Shown: positions 25,901 to 37,241 of the stretch, in pieces
Position numbering within the stretch: position 1 is the first letter of the stretch
Layout: every line of letters begins with the position of its first letter
From: Nephromyces sp. MM_2019
Lineage: Eukaryota > Apicomplexa > Aconoidasida > Nephromycida
Length of the DNA: 64,000 nucleotides
NCBI GenBank assembly: GCA_015657535.1
Contig: JADHZB010001362.1
Span: forward strand, 29,172 to 93,171
Direction: 5' to 3'
The notes under the pieces: model-generated
Databases searched by the model: none
What the model was told of the DNA's origin: nothing
The model's input: the letters and a program-made list of their open reading frames with translations, nothing else
Translations under genes and position numbers: made by a program

Positions 25901-28900
25901 ATCCCCCACGAGTATAAGAGCCTAGAGCTGCTCCGACTGAAATTTGCGAGGGTGACACACAAAAATAGTTTTTTTTCCTAGTATTACTAAAGAAAAAAAT
26001 CAGGGGTAGAGAATAACCTTTCTTAGCTGCTGGATAGTCACGAGCCTTAAAATGCTCATTTCCAAGCTCTTTATGCTGCAAGACAAGCAAAATAAAGATA
26101 ATAAAAAGTGAGCATCTTCAAATATTTTATCAGCGGTTCAATTACAGTAAAAGAGAAGAAAATACAAAAAAATCAAAATCTATATGAGCAAAATTGAAGA
26201 TTCAAACTGGATTATCATAGCAGAGCAAAAAGAAGAAGCAAAATCAACAAATTTTAAGCAAAAATGATGAAAAATACAAGCTAAGCGAGATGAAAAAGAG
26301 TTTTCCAATAGCTAAAAATGGAACACAAGGGTCAACGCAAAGCAGATGAACATACTCCATCGATAAGGTAATGGAAGTAACACAAAAACGCAGAAAAAGA
26401 CCAAAGTTTCGCAAGAAGCATATACTCATTGAAAGCTACAGCGGAAGCAGCAAAAAATATCAAAAAATTCAAACAGAAACACCTCAAACTACGAAAAAAA
26501 TAGCTTGTAGCCTTACACATAAATTCTTCAGCAAAATCTTCAATTAAGAAACCCCTTTTTGGTTATAAATACGTCATATATAACTAGCAACTAAAAACAT
26601 CAATTGCCAGTATGTATTTATACCCGAGAAAATTACGCAATGGGAATCATATAAAAAAAAATGCACACACACACAAAGATATTTCTGAATACAACAAAAA
26701 TTACGATGAAATAATTTCATATAAAGCACCCTTTCACACACAAATTCCTTCCTCAATATAAACCAGCAGTTTCGAATTTGATAAAAGCACCTATAGTCGC
26801 TTCTGTATGTAGCTAGAAATTTATAAAGTGAACATTATGTAGCGCTCAAATCAGAAGCATTTTTATTACTATTTAAAAAAAAAATAGATTTTTTCATTTA
26901 ATTTGCAAGCAAAGCATTTTACATTGCAAATTCCTCATTTTATGCACATTTTGGTGCAAAAACATACACTTTATTCCTCAAAGAAGAAGAGGAAAAAACC
27001 TCCAACTGACCTTCTCTGATATCTCAGGGCTTATGTAAGCTTCGCTTATAGCCTTTGCTCTCTTCTTCCCTGCTTCGTTTAAGGCAACTCTCGTGCTACG
27101 TGTATTATCTTCAACCAATGACTTTTCATACATTTTAATCGCATTATCATAGTCTTTCATACGATCATAGCAAGCTCCAATTCGGCTATATAACTACAAG
27201 ACAAGCAGAGAAAGAAGATGATAGCAGCTACGCAAAGAACACACAAGAAAGTAAGCGATGATTAGCTGACAATTACAAGACCAGAATAATTCGGAATGTT
27301 TATGAAAAATTTGAAGAAACCATAAAAAACTGATAAAAAGGGGGAAAAAATATCATCTAAGCCTTAATCTACTGCAGTAGTTCACCGACAGACACACACA
27401 CACATATATGTATGTATCAAGCTAGTTTACCTTGAAACACACAGAGATTTAACTAGTTTACTCCAATGGGTATAGACACATATATATCCAAGTAGTTCAC
27501 CCATAACAGTTTAGTAAAAACAAAGAATTGGAGTGCGTTTTGGAGTGCGTGTTGTAGTGAGTGTTGCAGTGTGTGCTAGAGCCTGTTTTGGAGTGTATGT
27601 TGAAACGTTTGCTAAGATATTTGCTGAAATATATGCTGGAATGTATGTTGAAATGTGTGTTACATATACAGTGCTAGAATGTGTCTCCATGATGAACTGT
27701 AAATTTCAAACCATTTAGTAAGATAAATCATCACAAGTGCAAAATAAAAAGACGCCATTTTAACATCTCCTCACTAGTATAATACCTATTAATATACTAT
27801 CATAACTTAGTATTTCTGATATAATTTTTCTATTAAAAGCTTCAAAAAGTAAGCTTTTCCTGGTGTTTTCCTTCTCTGTTGGATCCCATCAACTTCGCTA
27901 TACACATCGATATATCTGATGATACCTCTCCGATTGGTATTTCTTTCATTCTTTTATCAAAGTAAGCTTTATTAAAAAAGCACACACCAGAAGCCGGAAT
28001 AACCGGTTAAGAAGCATATAAGTATATATCCCACCGACACTAGAACGGGCTAGGAAACTCGGAGTCTACACACTAGGTGGCGAGCATCCCAAAGCTAACT
28101 AATAAGAACAGGAAGAAGATGAAACAGTGGCTCTCAGGCTTCATAGCAGGAAGGTGATGCTACCAGAAGATCCATATACCATCGGCTCACCTCAAATTTA
28201 TATGCAAATTGCCAAGTGAACTAACAAATTCGCAGATATGATATGTTTTTAAGTGTGTTCGAGGATGAAGTATCGCTATCATATGCTGTTGAGTGTGTAC
28301 GAGGATGGTGTACAGCTATCACTCTGCTAGATGTGTTATTAGCTATGTGCTTCTTGCTTCTTACCTTGGCAACCTTGCTGAAGTCAATATCGTAATCATA
28401 TCGTTTTTCTATGGCCCCCTCGCAGATATCAATGCATTTTTGATATTCACCCATCTCCAGATAAACAGCTGGAGATGTCAAAGAGAGAGAAAGACAGAAA
28501 ACATGAGCACTCACACAAGTTTTATAAAGATTTCCGAGTTAACGCATGAAAAATGACGATGTACAAAAGGCAAGAGCAGACACAAACAAATAGAAGCTCT
28601 CGAAGGAATGGTAGAAGAGGGAGTTATATACCACATAACACACACAACAAGCCACCACAAAAGGGGTTGAAGACGGGCAAAAGTGCACGGTTAGATCAAT
28701 AAGTGGACATTCCAAAGCAGCTTGACTAAAATAGGAAATGATTTGGTCTGAGAAATTGAAAATTGCTATCCAAATGAAGAAGTAAAATCCAAACATAACT
28801 TCTAAACTACAGAAAAATACAAAGAAAGATAGAAAGTCATATAAAAACATCCGTAAAGAAGCATTTCAGCAGTAAAGAAAAAGCAAAACGAACTTCACCA

Positions 28901-31900
28901 GAAATACACAAGCCAAATAAGAAGCTGAAGAAGGCAAAAAACAGCTGAACAAGGCAAAACAGAAACTCCAAGATTAATGGAGAAGCGTAGATTAAAGAAT
29001 AAACAATCATAGCAACAACAAAACAGATTCTCAACAGCAGGATTGCAGCTGCCAACAGGCTTCACCTGCTTTATTATTCATAATCAATACGTCTTTTGGG
29101 GTAAGCGATAGGGCTTTATCATACGATTCAAGAGCTGCTTCAAACTCTCGCTTCTTGTAGTGCTTGTTTCCAACTTCTTTCAGCTCCAATGCTTGCTAAG
29201 AAAGAACACAGAAGAGAAGATAAATTGTAAGCAGCCTTATACATAAAATATGGATTTCAACTAGAAATTTGTTTTACACAAGACAGATGCTCAGAATATA
29301 TATAGAGATAATAAGAAAATTTCTCAAAAAACAGCATAAACAGAAATTGAGAAATAAAAGTTCTACAATAGAGGAGTTTTTAATTTTCCAAATAAAGGGA
29401 AAATTTTGAATTTCACTATTTTTTCGCACACAAATCTCAAACACAAACACTCATAAACACACACACCTTTTCCTCAGAGGAACGCTCCGGAGATTTTTCA
29501 CGTGGCTTGGATGAAGATCCCGTGTTAGGCTTAACATCAGCCTCTGCAGGAGCATCAGATTGTCCTGGGGGTCGCTTTCCAAATGAGAAAAGCTCCAGCA
29601 CACCTTCCTGCACTCTTTTATCCTGAGAAAAGGGAAAAACTGCGTCTCATTACGAGGATTAGCAAAGCTATGCATCCTGATGCATTCTATGTGTGTGAGA
29701 AGCCTTGAGAGGTAGCTGCTGTCAGTAGTGCTGGAAATTCTAACTTCAATGCCACCATGAAAACAATTTTTCAACTTTATGAAGACTGCTTCAAATGAAG
29801 CGAAATAATAGCAAAAAGGAATGAGAAATAACACAGGAGATCTTGGAGCCTAAACTCGATACAAGGCAAATACAAAAGTGTGAAGAAATAATATAAGGCA
29901 ACTCCTTTGAAAGAATCTAGAGCTGGTATATACACAGAAACTCGATTTCGCTATATATGACTAGCATGCTCATACAATACTGAATTTATCCAAGCATGAA
30001 CACAGAAAAAAATGCGATATCAAGCGATATCCCACCCATTAAAACGAGTAATACTTTACACACACATACAAACATGCCAGTGTAGCTAAACAGGCTAACC
30101 ATGGAAGGGTCGAACAGCATAGAAATCTTTGAAGGATCGCTTTGTATAGCCTGGGTTAAGCTGAAAACAGCGTTTTTATAGCTGGGATCTGCCTCACAAT
30201 ACTTCCTAATATTCTCGTTCTTTTTAATTATTTCTGCGAAACTGAGGTTATATTGCGCGAAATAGGAGCCACCTGTAGATCAAAAAACCACGCCAGAAGC
30301 AAATGAAAGAGAGAAAAGGGTTTTTGTGGAAATGAAAAATTGTGTTTAAAAAGTCGCAAGTAAAGCTTATAAAAGAGGGTGTTGAAGACGAAAATTAAGT
30401 ACGCAAAATGAAGCGAAAAGAGGTAATTTTTTTCGGGCAAAAACGGAAAAATCAAGAGAAGATGATGAGATATCTAGGAAAAAAGTAAAGAGAAAATCAG
30501 AAAAAAAACTTGGGCAGAATGTGCTGCCATGCTTACTACTGATGTAGTTTAAAAACTGTGATAATACACATCTATCTAGCTGCTAATCCATAGAAAAAAA
30601 AATGGAAATTCTGATAAACTAGTCTAAGTACGCAAATGATTTCTAGAAATTATAAAAATCGTAAAGAAAAAAAACTTATAGAATAGCACACATACTCATA
30701 TTATTAGCTAGCAATTGGGCAGCATCTTTTAAAGCAGCGTTATTCGGGTCTATTTTCAAGCCTGAAAAAGCGTAAGAAATCAAGAAAACATATGATGAAT
30801 TGCAGAACTTTTGATGTAGAGCAAAGCTACGAGCAACGCCTTCATTTGAGTGCTCAAGAAGAAAGATATTTATTCATCAAAAAGTAGCTTCATTGCATTC
30901 TTCAACAGGGAATAACTCCAATGACTAATTCAAAAAATTAAAGAAACGAAATTAATTAGCATTAATACAGCAATAGCGAAACCAAAAGCTACATATCAAG
31001 GGCATGGAGTTGCTGTTTCTGCTAATATAGTAAACAAAGTGATTGATGATTTGCCAAAATATGAAGACTTTCAAAGAGGATTTCATAGGTTCTCAATTTC
31101 CTGCTAAAAGCCCAGAAAAAAATATAAAATATATCACAATATCTCTAGATTGCTCCGTATAGAATGCAAAAAAGGGTAAATAAATGCACACACATACCCA
31201 ATTACAAGAAAGCGCCACGATTTCAGGTTTTAAACACCTGAAAATCCATCAAAACAGCGCATTTCTGCTCATATGAAGATTCAAAAAATAAACGATTCGA
31301 GTAAAAATATATGAATACCTTCTTCATAAGCTTCCAAGGCCAGTTCGAATCTACCTAAGCCATGAAGTGCAGCGCCTTTCCGAGAGTAGCCCTGAATAAA
31401 CGGATGTGAATATCAACAGGTTGAATGGAAGTATAGAAAATGCAGTTACCTCTTGTTTCATAAAAAATAGTCAGAGACTCTTAATCAGCACTACGATAGA
31501 AGATTCCATGACAATCAGGGTCAGAAACGCCTCTAACTTTCCGCTTAAACTGCAAAACACACCATACACTCATCCAACTATTATATATATGCATATCAAT
31601 GCACAGCACTACCAAGCCAAAACAGACCATCTCTGAAACGGAAAAGAGCTAGCTAGAATTTCATAGACTGTCGACTGCTAGAAATATACTCTTTTGTAGA
31701 CTATAGCACTTCACCTTTGACCAGTCAGGCTTCAGGCGAATACACTCTTCAGCATCTTCCAAAGCCTTTGAATATTCCTGATTTGAAGCATAAGCACCAG
31801 ATCTATTTGAGTAGAGAACATGGTCAGACGGATTGGCTGCTATTGCTCCTGAGAATTTCTCTATCGCCAGAATGAAATTCTTCGAGGAAAAAGCAGCATT

Positions 31901-31945
31901 TCCTTCATTTTTCAATTGTAACGCCTGTTCTACCGCAGATGCCAT
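22998..31945 (-). CDS. STI1: STI1/HOP: Hsp70-Hsp90 organising co-chaperone
   Basis: Fourteen exons: 31945-31715, 31391-31319, 30761-30696, 30272-30100, 29622-29467, 29195-29066, 28468-28365, 27193-27011, 26075-26018, 25531-25431, 25056-24892, 23970-23902, 23430-23342, 23067-22998. They total 1668 nt and 555 aa, the usual family length. TPR1 (1-116) binds the Hsp70 EEVD tail and keeps carboxylate-clamp residues K12, N16, N47, K77 and R81. DP1 (STI1 domain) spans about 124-181. A Ser/Pro/Lys/Glu linker covers 182-233. TPR2A (234-372; K239, N243, N274) would bind the Hsp90 MEEVD tail. TPR2B covers 373-480 and DP2 about 490-555 ([14 protein letters not shown]). The protein bridges Hsp70 and Hsp90 in the cytosol during client transfer. 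Introns reach over 1 kb and hold several minisatellites. This is a confident identification. Confidence 0.97.
23791..23880 (+). repeat. 20-bp minisatellite in an STI1 intron
   Basis: Four imperfect units of 18-20 bp (first unit GTGTGTGGCGTATGTTTCCA) plus a partial fifth lie in tandem. They sit in the intron between STI1 exons 12 and 13. Confidence 0.85.
25608..25629 (+). repeat. (GT)n microsatellite in an STI1 intron
   Basis: About 11 GT dinucleotides lie in the intron between STI1 exons 9 and 10. Confidence 0.9.
27529..27660 (+). repeat. 12-bp minisatellite, 11 copies, in an STI1 intron
   Basis: Eleven contiguous 12-bp units of the form TGgAaTGtaTGt drift gradually from GC-richer to AT-richer copies. 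They lie in the large intron between STI1 exons 7 and 8. Confidence 0.8.
28253..28331 (+). repeat. Two-copy 40-bp direct repeat in an STI1 intron
   Basis: Copies at 28253 and 28293 share GTGTGT-CGAGGATG followed by a related GCTATCA segment. They lie just downstream of STI1 exon 7 on the minus strand. Confidence 0.7.
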
Positions 31946-32702
31946 CTTCAAAGCCTTGAAGAGTTTACAAAACGAGAGTAAAAGAAAAAGTGTACTAAAT
32001 CCGCCAAAGGGAAACAAACTTCAAAATCTGAACAAAATAAGTAAAAACAGGGAGCAAGAATTTAATTATAAAAAGCGCAGGAGAATCTCTGCAAAAAGAT
32101 ACATTTTCTGCCAAAATTAGAAAGTATTCACAAAAGAAACTGTCACAATAAGCGAAAGTCAGTATAATAGCGGAAGTATCGAAACATCAAGATATCATCG
32201 TCATCATTATCAATGTCATATTCGCATATATACATTGAAAAACATGGAAAAGGAGCGCTCAGCAACAAGAGTTTCCTGCTTCTGAGGGCTTATAAGGCAC
32301 ACACAAGATTTTCTGTCGCCTCAAAAGCAGAAACTCCCACTTATTTCAAAGTAAAACTCACAAAGCCTTCAAATTAAACTGAACAATTACCGCTAAATAC
32401 GTGCAAAAAATAAACAAAAGCAAAAAGCAAAGCCCCGGCAGGACTCGTCTACAAATTGTAGAGGATGTTGACTTGATAAAGCTTACTGGTTTTGCTGAAA
32501 CACCACCTAATAAGCAGTGACTATAGCAGTGCGAAGAAACACCTAATAAATCAACTACTAAAGAAGAAGCTATTTCATACGACTTGATGGCAGATAATGA
32601 GGAGAGAAATTCGCGAGTACTAGAAGTAATACTTTTAAGGAAATACCGCTGTGCTGGTGAAGCGTAGTTCGGTGTGTGCGCGCTAATGGAAAGCGCTCTT
32701 GG

Positions 32703-32720
32703 CGTTTAGGGTTTAGGGCT
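32703..32720 (+). repeat. Two telomere-type TTTAGGG units
   Basis: The sequence GTTTAGGGTTTAGGG is present. It is only two units and could be chance or a short interstitial telomeric tract. Confidence 0.5.
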
Positions 32721-32917
32721 TTTATCGCAATCTTTTCAGGCTTTAAATTTCACTTTCGGCTGTGCGGGTTGTTTCTGGATGGAAGTCAATTTGATTACTC
32801 ATACGTGGGGTTGGTGTGGCTTGCCAAGTGATTCGCTTAAGTAGTTTTTCATGTTTCTTTAAGAAATGACATCAGCTATCCTTCTATTTCACATACTTTG
32901 AGGCATCACGCTGACGC

Positions 32918-33095
32918 ACTCAAGCGCACGCACACGCCAGAAACGCCACACACAGCATACACACCGCACACACCAGAAACTCACCGCACACGCACACCAC
33001 AGACGCAACAAACACCGGACATCCACATACACCCAATACACCTACACACCTACACACCACGGGCCTATATTACCACCCACTTGCACACCCAACAA
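32918..33095 (+). repeat. CA-rich low-complexity tract
   Basis: Short degenerate units built from CACAC, CCAGAAAC and CTACACA run for about 170 bases. Strand composition is strongly C/A biased. Confidence 0.75.
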
Positions 33096-33585
33096 CATAT
33101 ATCCTTCACTACTAAACTGAAAAGCAAAAAGCTAAGCTGTTTCATATCTCGTGACCCATCGTTCCTTGAGCAGTCCCTAATACGCACTTGTTACTTGAGG
33201 TGCTGCATCTTCCCGCTGAGTGCTGCAGAAGACGCTCCACGCAATCGTCTCTCCTTGATAGGACCAATCGCATTCCTTTTGTACTATCACGCTCCCCACC
33301 AGATTTAAGCGATCTACGCTGCCAGAAAGGATGTCCTTATGCAGGCTCATGGGGTATCCACGATTTCACTCGAACTTTTGCAGTGTGTGTGTGCTGTGAT
33401 GCAGTTACCAGGTATACGTGTGCAATGATGCAACTACCGCACCCAGTGCTACAGCCTTGCGGACGCATGTCAACTGAAATATGATTTTGATTTTTTAGTG
33501 GTGATGCACAAACTTTGTGAATTAAGGTTTGTAATTAAGCTGCTCAGGAGGAGTCATTTTTGATGCTGAGGAATATTCTTCATCC

Positions 33586-33722
33586 CACCTCACAAACGCT
33601 CTTTTCATCCCCTAAGGAACACTCTTTTTCAACCCCAGAAGTACTCTTGTTCAACCCCCCAGAAACACTCATTCCCCCCCCCATAAAAACAAGATTCCCC
33701 CCCCAGAAAACACTTTTTTTCT
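33586..33722 (+). repeat. C-tract minisatellite (about 23-bp units)
   Basis: About five to six imperfect units of the form AACACTCtTTTTCAACCCCAGA occur in tandem. The C-run lengthens from four to nine along the array. Confidence 0.75.
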
Positions 33723-34734
33723 ACTTTTCATGAGGAAACTCACTTCTTTAAGTATATTTTGTCGATAATGCGGAGCTTGAATTTTTCGACAAAGTAGGGG
33801 TGAAAGAAGCTACGAAGCAAACCAGTATGAATAGCTAATGATATTGCTATCATCACGGCTCTATGAACGGTGATCCATGTTTTTTTTGCTCATTTTTGGA
33901 ATTAATCCATTTCAATCCCTCTATCGTAGTATAAGTGATGCTTGCATTTTCGATGTAATAACGTTGGCCAAATTCTCTGGGAGTAGGTGAAAAGCGGACA
34001 CGAAAATGCGAAGTTAGCTGAGTACTATGAAGGAGGCTGTTTCAAGACACGATTTTTTTGAACGCCTGGTTTTTTATGCATTTATTTGATAGAACTTCAT
34101 GTCGCACTACCTTTTCCCAGTTGTGGAAATCCTTACGAACTCCACTCTCTTTGTTTCTCTAGATACGGAGATGATAAAGCTCAGGTTTAGTGTATTACAC
34201 ACGAGTTTTCCTTTAGCAAATCTTGATAGATTTTGAGAAGTTAATGTTTCATATGGTGAGTATGCCCCTGGGACGGGAAGAATACGCTAAAAGTACGGCC
34301 CAAACTTGCTGGGCATCTTGATTCACATCATACTTTACTTGGCGTTTCAATTTTTTCTTATGGCGAACTAACGGTAGGACATAGTAACATCACTGGTGTA
34401 GCAAACCAAGCAAAGGTTAGGAATTTCATGCATAAAACAGTCCTTTTTTTAGGGAGAAGATGATACCGGATTGAGTTGGCTATATCTTGTGCGATAATTG
34501 AGAGCCCAGCATCGTTTTTCTTGCCTGGTAACTACAGGCCAATGTATTTTATTGCACAGTTACTGCTCTTTGGCACTGTAATAGTGCGTCCTTTTTTGAA
34601 AGATCCTTTCCCATGTTTCAGTAACCCCTACATTGTTCATCCTTGCCGGGAAACACATGTAACCGGTGCACCTTAGCTTCACCATTATTTGAATTAGGCG
34701 TTTAAGACTTATAAACTGCCAACTGTCGAGAGCA

Positions 34735-37241
34735 ATGAATGCGCTGCTACAGAATTTTTTGCGCCTCCTGGGTGTCCTGTGGACCGGAAGGACAATACTG
34801 TTTCAGAGGCGTCTCCTAGTGTTTGTAGTCACTTACCTTGGGTACATGTGCATACTCACACTGAGAAAACCCTTTTCCGTAGTAAAATCTACTGTCACTA
34901 GAGAGCTCAATGTATCATCCTATGGTTTGGGTACAATCGACTCCTCATACCTAATTATGTATGCTTTTGGCCAGTTTTGTATACCCAAAGCTCTGGATAC
35001 TTATATGCGTGGAAATGTGAGACTTCCTGTTCTCATCTGCTTTCTTGGTGCTTCCTTGAGCTGCGCCTTTTTCGGTCTTGCTGGCACAGCCAATTCGTTT
35101 AGGTTGTTTTGGGGGTTGAACGGGCTTTTCAACGCTCCTGTTTATCCACTGATGATGAAGGTGGTTTCACTTTCGACTACATCTGATACCAGAGCTTCTA
35201 TTATAGGGTTGTGGTCTACTTGCCAGCACCTAGGTAAGGTCGGAAAATGCTATTTACTCTTATGCGTGTGCCTTGTAGTGTAGGTACTTATTGGAGTAAT
35301 TCACAAAGAGTATTCAACTTCTTTTACTAGATTTTATAAACTACTCAAAAAGCAGCTTGGATTTTGAGATTTCTTTTGTTTCTACTTTTAGGTTACACCA
35401 TGCCCTTGGAATGTTTATGCGTGCTTCTGCCATGGCTTCCATTATGAATAAGATGTGATGTGAGCTTGATGTGGAGGCATGCTATGAAGCAAGTAGTTTG
35501 TGTGCTTTTTTTTACTAGAAGAAGGTGTTCCATGTCACTTATAGCAGTTGACTTTCTCTTAGTGGCCTCTATCTCAAAGAAATAGCGATACTGCAGTAGC
35601 TGTATACAAACAGGAGTTTTTAATATACAACGCCAAGAGTTTGGAAACTGTTCGTATATACTGTATATTCTTCTTTTGCGGTAAATTCGCGTCTCCAGAT
35701 TTATCTTTAGCAGCTAGTTTACCCTATGGAGCTTAGCAAGTTATGTCGGTATGGTAAAGTGGCTTAAACTAAGCTTGCTGTGCTTATTCTCGTGAAGTAG
35801 ATGTGGTGTGTTCGCAGAAATATTTCATCCTCCTCCTCAGTATTGTGCAATATTCCTAATTCCACTGTTTTCTATAGGAAATATGATGGCAACTCTTTAC
35901 GCTGTAATGACTCTAGAGTATTTTGGATGGAGGACGGTATTTCAGCTTGCTCCTACTGCGTGCATTATCATTGGTTTGTTCATGTACCACCTAAATCTAT
36001 TGGATGCACACAATGTTTCCTCAAGGAAAATGGGTGACATGGACATTAGTGATCATGCTTCAGCCCCTACCAAGGATTCTTCGTCATTTCATCCTACTGA
36101 GGTCCCACATCCTCCTCACTCTTCTTGGGCACCCTGGAAGTCAGTTTCAATGACAGAAATGCCCGTAAGTGCGAATCCTTCGGTTATTCGGATTGACATT
36201 GAAGAGCCTGCTCAGGCTACTGAAGTCAATCCACTGGGTTACCCCGTTAACTCTATGAAGTTTTGCTCAGACGCTGAAGTTGCTGACAGTGTGCCAGAAT
36301 CATCTGGCTGCATGCATTCTAATGATCTTCCTGCAACTCCAAGTGAAGAAATAACCGGAGGTCTCCAAGTTAAAGAGAAAGATGATGCGAATGTGCTATC
36401 CTACCAGAAAAAGCGTTATCAGTTCTCCCAAGAGCAGAAGGAAAACCATCAGGAAAGAAACCTATCACTCACCGTAACCAATGCGCCATGTTCCACACAA
36501 TTTTCAGTTGCACCAACTAGTGCAGCCGACAATCTTTGCCTGCTAGACATCCTTCTAATTCCAGGCCTCATTAATTTGTGCGGTGCGTATTTTTGTGTAA
36601 AAATGGTTCGTTATACTCTCATATTCTGGCTTCCCCTCTATCTGGCTAATGAGTTGAAGTTGAATCCAATTTCCGCTGGTTATACGTCAATGTTTTTTGA
36701 TTGTGGAGGCGTTGCTGGCTCTGTAGTTATGGGTTTGGTTGCGGACCGCTTTTTCAAGGGGAGAGGCATATTCCTCTGTAGTCTGACCTGTCTTATATAC
36801 TCTGTGGTTTCTCTACTCTTCACGATTAGTCCTAGACTTGGACAGCCGTTTACCATGTTTATTTTGTTTTTAATGGGATTCTTTGTATCATCTCCGGATT
36901 CATCTTTAGCAGCTAGTTTACCCTATGAGATTAGCGAATTATGTCCGTATGGTAAGATTGCTTTAACTAGCGTTCTCGGCATGGTTGGCGGATCGGGAAG
37001 TTTAGGAGCGATCTTTCAGGGACACGTCACTGCATTTGTTAGTGAAAACTTTGGATGGAATTGGGTGTTTGCCACTCACTGCTTCTTGATGTTAACTGCA
37101 TTTCTTACACTGTCGAGATGCTCAAAGCAGGTTAGTCGTATTGAACCCTTTACGGCATCACTAGATTTAAATATCTTATCAAATAACAAGAAAGTTTTCT
37201 CTGAACTCCCAAAAAGAAGGCTAAAAAGCATATTTTTTTAG
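34735..37241 (+). CDS. SLC37/GlpT-type sugar-phosphate (glycerol-3-phosphate) transporter, MFS
   Basis: Two exons, 34735-35233 and 35878-37241, join at CTAG|GTAAGG and TATAG|GAAAT in phase 1. They encode 620 aa. The N-terminal half carries the SLC37 signature YLGYMCILTLRKPFSVVKS and the downstream LWGLNGLFNAPVYPLMMKVV helix, ending with GLWSTCQHLGNMMATLYAVM across the splice. A hydrophilic central loop of about 175 residues (213-387, Ser/Pro/Glu-rich) precedes the C-terminal helices (DILLIPGLINLCGAYFC, GVAGSVVMGLVADRFFKGRG). The family exchanges organic phosphates for phosphate across ER, plastid or plasma membranes. Substrate and location here are not determinable. The C terminus is Lys/Arg-rich (PKRRLKS). 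The intron holds a decayed exon copy. Confidence 0.92.
35390..35790 (+). pseudogene. Decayed duplicate of transporter exon 2 inside the intron
   Basis: Positions 35692-35778 match 36891-36977 of the real exon closely, including an exact 26-base block covering ATCTTTAGCAGCTAGTTTAC. The intronic copy has frame-breaking changes and stops. Weaker colinear similarity extends upstream: GCTTTTTT...GTTCC near 35505-35580 resembles 36750-36820, and GGTTACACC at 35392 resembles GGTTATACG near 36678. A TTTTAG acceptor precedes the copy. Confidence 0.72.

Larger units (their letters stand above)
31946..34734. promoter_or_regulatory. Shared upstream region between STI1 (-) and the SLC37-type transporter (+)
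   Basis: The two flanking genes are head to head, so this 2.8-kb region should hold both promoters. It contains a TTTAGGG-like tract, a CA-rich stretch and a C-rich minisatellite, each listed separately. I see no supported coding exon. The open frames at 32.9-33.5 kb overlap the CA-rich repeat and look non-coding. Confidence 0.55.

Noticed and set aside
32898..33484. Pro/Thr/His-rich plus-strand proteins
   Set aside because: They are translations of the CA-rich low-complexity tract and its flank, with no splice or start support.
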